A stretch of 64,000 nt of DNA from Lyngbya sp. HA4199-MV5 (GTDB taxonomy: Bacteria > Cyanobacteriota > Cyanobacteriia > Leptolyngbyales > Leptolyngbyaceae), in assembly GCA_019359375.1 (NCBI GenBank), contig JAHHHL010000003.1:161114-225113 (forward strand), given 5' to 3'. The translations under genes were made by a program, and so were the position numbers. The notes beneath the pieces are model-generated. The model made no database searches and was not told the origin of the DNA. It saw only the letters and a program-made list of their open reading frames with translations. Each line of letters opens with the position of its first letter. The first letter of the stretch is position 1. Positions 62,515-64,000 of this stretch are shown here, piece after piece.

Positions 62515-63746
62515 GACGCGCCCATTGCCTGTCCAGCGATCCATCCAGTCGTCCAGGCGCTCTGGAAGTTAAAGCCGCCCGTCACACCATCAATGTCGAG
62601 AATTTCGCCTGCAAAATGCAGTCCGGGACAGAGGCGGCTCTCCATCGTTTTGAAGTCTACTTCTTTGAGGTTGACCCCTCCACACGTCACAAATTCTTCT
62701 TTAAAAGCACCTTTGCCGCTGATGGTGTATTGCCCACGCGTCAATTCCTGAATTAGCAAGTTTAGCGTTTTGTTGGAAAGTTCTGCCCAACGGGTCTCAG
62801 CGGTAATGCCCACATGGCTGGTCAACCGTTCCCATAGACGACGGGGAATGAGAACAGGGCAACTGGTCGCGATCGCCCGTCTTGGTAACTGCGTTTTCAC
62901 GGCTAGAAGCTGTTGGCGCAATGCGTCTGGATTCGTTTGAGGGAGCCAGTTTACTAGCAGCGTGGCTTTGTACTGACGGTCGTGTAAGGCTCTCGCTCCC
63001 CAAGCAGACAGTTTCAGCACCGCCGGACCGCTTAAGCCCCAATGGGTGATCAAGAGGGGTCCCGTCTGTTCTAAATGGCTTTTTTCACCCGTTTGCAGCC
63101 GTAAGTGGGCATTTTGCACTGAAACGCCTGCTAAATCTTGCAAGCGAGTATCCGTGATATTAAAGGTGAAGAGGGACGGTACAGGCGGTTCGATCGTGTG
63201 CCCCACTGCTTGCGCGATCGCATAGCCTTGAGGGCTGCTGCCAGTTGCCAGAAGGAGGCGATCGCACGACAGCACCTCACCCGCCTTCACATCCACCCGA
63301 AAGCCATCCTCTTTACGCGTAACGGCTTTAACGGCGGCTCCCTGCCAAAGCTTCACTCCTACGGCTCTAGCGGTTTCCATCAGACAATCCACAATCGTTG
63401 CTGAGTCATCCGTGATGGGAAACATGCGTCCATCTGCCTCGGTTTTGAGCATGACCCCCTGCGACTCAAACCATGCCACCGTATCTCGCGCCTGAAACCG
63501 ACTGAAAGGACTCCGCAACGCCTTGCCGCCTCTGGGGTAATGCTGCACCAGAAGCGCCGGATCAAAGCAGGCATGGGTCACGTTACAGCGCCCACCACCT
63601 GAAACGCGCACTTTGGCTAAAGGCTGACGGGCGGCTTCTAATAGCGTGACTCGCGTGTTGGGATGCTGACTGGCACAGGCGATCGCTCCAAAAAATCCAG
63701 CCGCACCACCACCCACTACGACAATAGAACGAGAGTCAGAAGGCAT
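62511..63746 (-). CDS. HI0933/BaiN-like FAD-dependent oxidoreductase
   Basis: This 411-residue flavoprotein has the dinucleotide-binding start VVVGGGAAGFFGAIACASQH, the VRVSGGGRCNVTHA motif, LLLATGSSPQGYAIAQAVGH and the ending LHFAGEILDIDGVTGGFNFQ, which are diagnostic of the HI0933/BaiN (YhiN) family. Members reduce or oxidise unknown substrates; the bile-acid enzyme BaiN is a distant relation. The length is typical. Its start is preceded by CACTCCC and TACTCCC heptamers on the coding strand. It overlaps the end of the DUF3096 gene by four bases in a convergent manner. Confidence 0.9.
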   Translation of the reverse strand: MPSDSRSIVVVGGGAAGFFGAIACASQHPNTRVTLLEAARQPLAKVRVSGGGRCNVTHACFDPALLVQHYPRGGKALRSPFSRFQARDTVAWFESQGVMLKTEADGRMFPITDDSATIVDCLMETARAVGVKLWQGAAVKAVTRKEDGFRVDVKAGEVLSCDRLLLATGSSPQGYAIAQAVGHTIEPPVPSLFTFNITDTRLQDLAGVSVQNAHLRLQTGEKSHLEQTGPLLITHWGLSGPAVLKLSAWGARALHDRQYKATLLVNWLPQTNPDALRQQLLAVKTQLPRRAIATSCPVLIPRRLWERLTSHVGITAETRWAELSNKTLNLLIQELTRGQYTISGKGAFKEEFVTCGGVNLKEVDFKTMESRLCPGLHFAGEILDIDGVTGGFNFQSAWTTGWIAGQAMGAS

Positions 63747-63752
63747 AGGGAA

Positions 63753-63780
63753 GGGAGTAGGGAGTGGGGAGTAGGGAATG
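63753..63780. repeat. Four GGGA(G/A)T(A/G) heptamers upstream of the flavoprotein gene
   Basis: Units GGGAGTA, GGGAGTG, GGGAGTA and GGGAATG lie a few bases upstream of the minus-strand start codon at 63746. On the coding strand they are CACTCCC/TACTCCC units, as seen at 60493. Confidence 0.9.
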
Positions 63781-63899
63781 GGTTAAAGGCAGAGGGATGA
63801 GGGATGAAAGCGGAATGTTGAAGGCTGAAAGATTAAGGATAAACGTTTTGCAGTGAGTAGCCTATGCTTTCTGCTAGTAGTCCGCCAAAGGAAGTTTGC

Positions 63900-64000
63900 C
63901 TAGTTTCCTTGCTCTAGTTTTGGATAGAGATGCTCTAACCGACTCCGCGCATCCGTACTCGAAAACCTCCAATTGACTGTGGCTTTTTGAGCATTGCGTT
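63900..64000 (-). pseudogene. C-terminal part of an IS630-like transposase
   Basis: The minus strand encodes, from the window edge, RNAQKATVNWRF, then STDARSRLEHLYPKLEQGN and a stop at 63902-63900. The pattern T-x-N/D-W-x-F-[S/T]-[S/T]-x-D-A-R-x-x-L-x-x-L-Y-P matches how I recall IS630-family transposases ending in cyanobacteria. Only 32 residues are in view, so it may be the end of an intact gene continuing outside the window or a remnant. Confidence 0.55.

Overview
The window looks like a cyanobacterial chromosome segment, probably from a filamentous, Leptolyngbya/Oscillatoria-like organism. It carries photosystem I subunit PsaK, the RRM protein plus S21 pair (rbp-rpsU), a DesC-type acyl-lipid desaturase, several genes of cyanobacterial type without a known role, very frequent GCGATCGC (HIP1-like) octamers and many seven-base tandem repeats. 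These assignments were made by reading motifs only; no database search was run.

Layout. 1-7000 is an accessory stretch: an AT-rich protein cut by the left edge with a HEPN-like R-x5-H motif, a HicB/HicA pair whose toxin is short, a Uma2 nuclease, and an Lhr-like helicase plus a DUF2791 (BrxD-like) ATPase that flank a GlsB/YeaQ stress membrane protein. 7400-12500 holds a hybrid histidine kinase, a CHAT-FHA fusion and an unknown protein. 12500-20000 holds a small MITE-like element, penicillin-binding protein 2 and the polyamine transporter potA-potD-potB-potC. 20000-27200 holds rpsU and rbp, a DUF4333 lipoprotein, unknown cyanobacterial proteins and ligA. 27500-31500 holds mutS and an Rpn-type nuclease. 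31600-37300 holds two sensor kinases, one translationally coupled to a substrate-binding lipoprotein. 37600-44300 holds a frameshifted Uma2 gene, an SbcD/Mre11 nuclease, proA, desC and a methionine gamma-lyase-like enzyme. 44400-53400 is a second accessory stretch: a toxin-antitoxin pair, a VWA protein, a Crp/Fnr regulator, two small membrane proteins, three glycosyltransferases, a nuclease-like protein and a TIR-like membrane protein. 53400-63750 holds a PhoD phosphatase, trpF, psaK, a 1055-residue repeat protein, a fourth glycosyltransferase, a DUF3096 peptide missed by length cut-offs and a flavoprotein. The right edge cuts an IS630-like transposase remnant.

The most unusual feature is a family of low-complexity cassettes built from heptamers (AAAACTC, CACTCCC and relatives) plus a purine-rich arm. 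They fill many intergenic regions, abut several start codons, blur the junction of two glycosyltransferase genes, and are also present in frame inside two DNA-repair genes: once in ligA and twice in mutS, one copy lying just before the MutS Walker A motif. The heptamers are stop-free in only one orientation, which is the orientation found inside the genes. The other main lead is the orphan BrxD/BrxHI-like ATPase-helicase pair, which lacks the rest of a BREX system.
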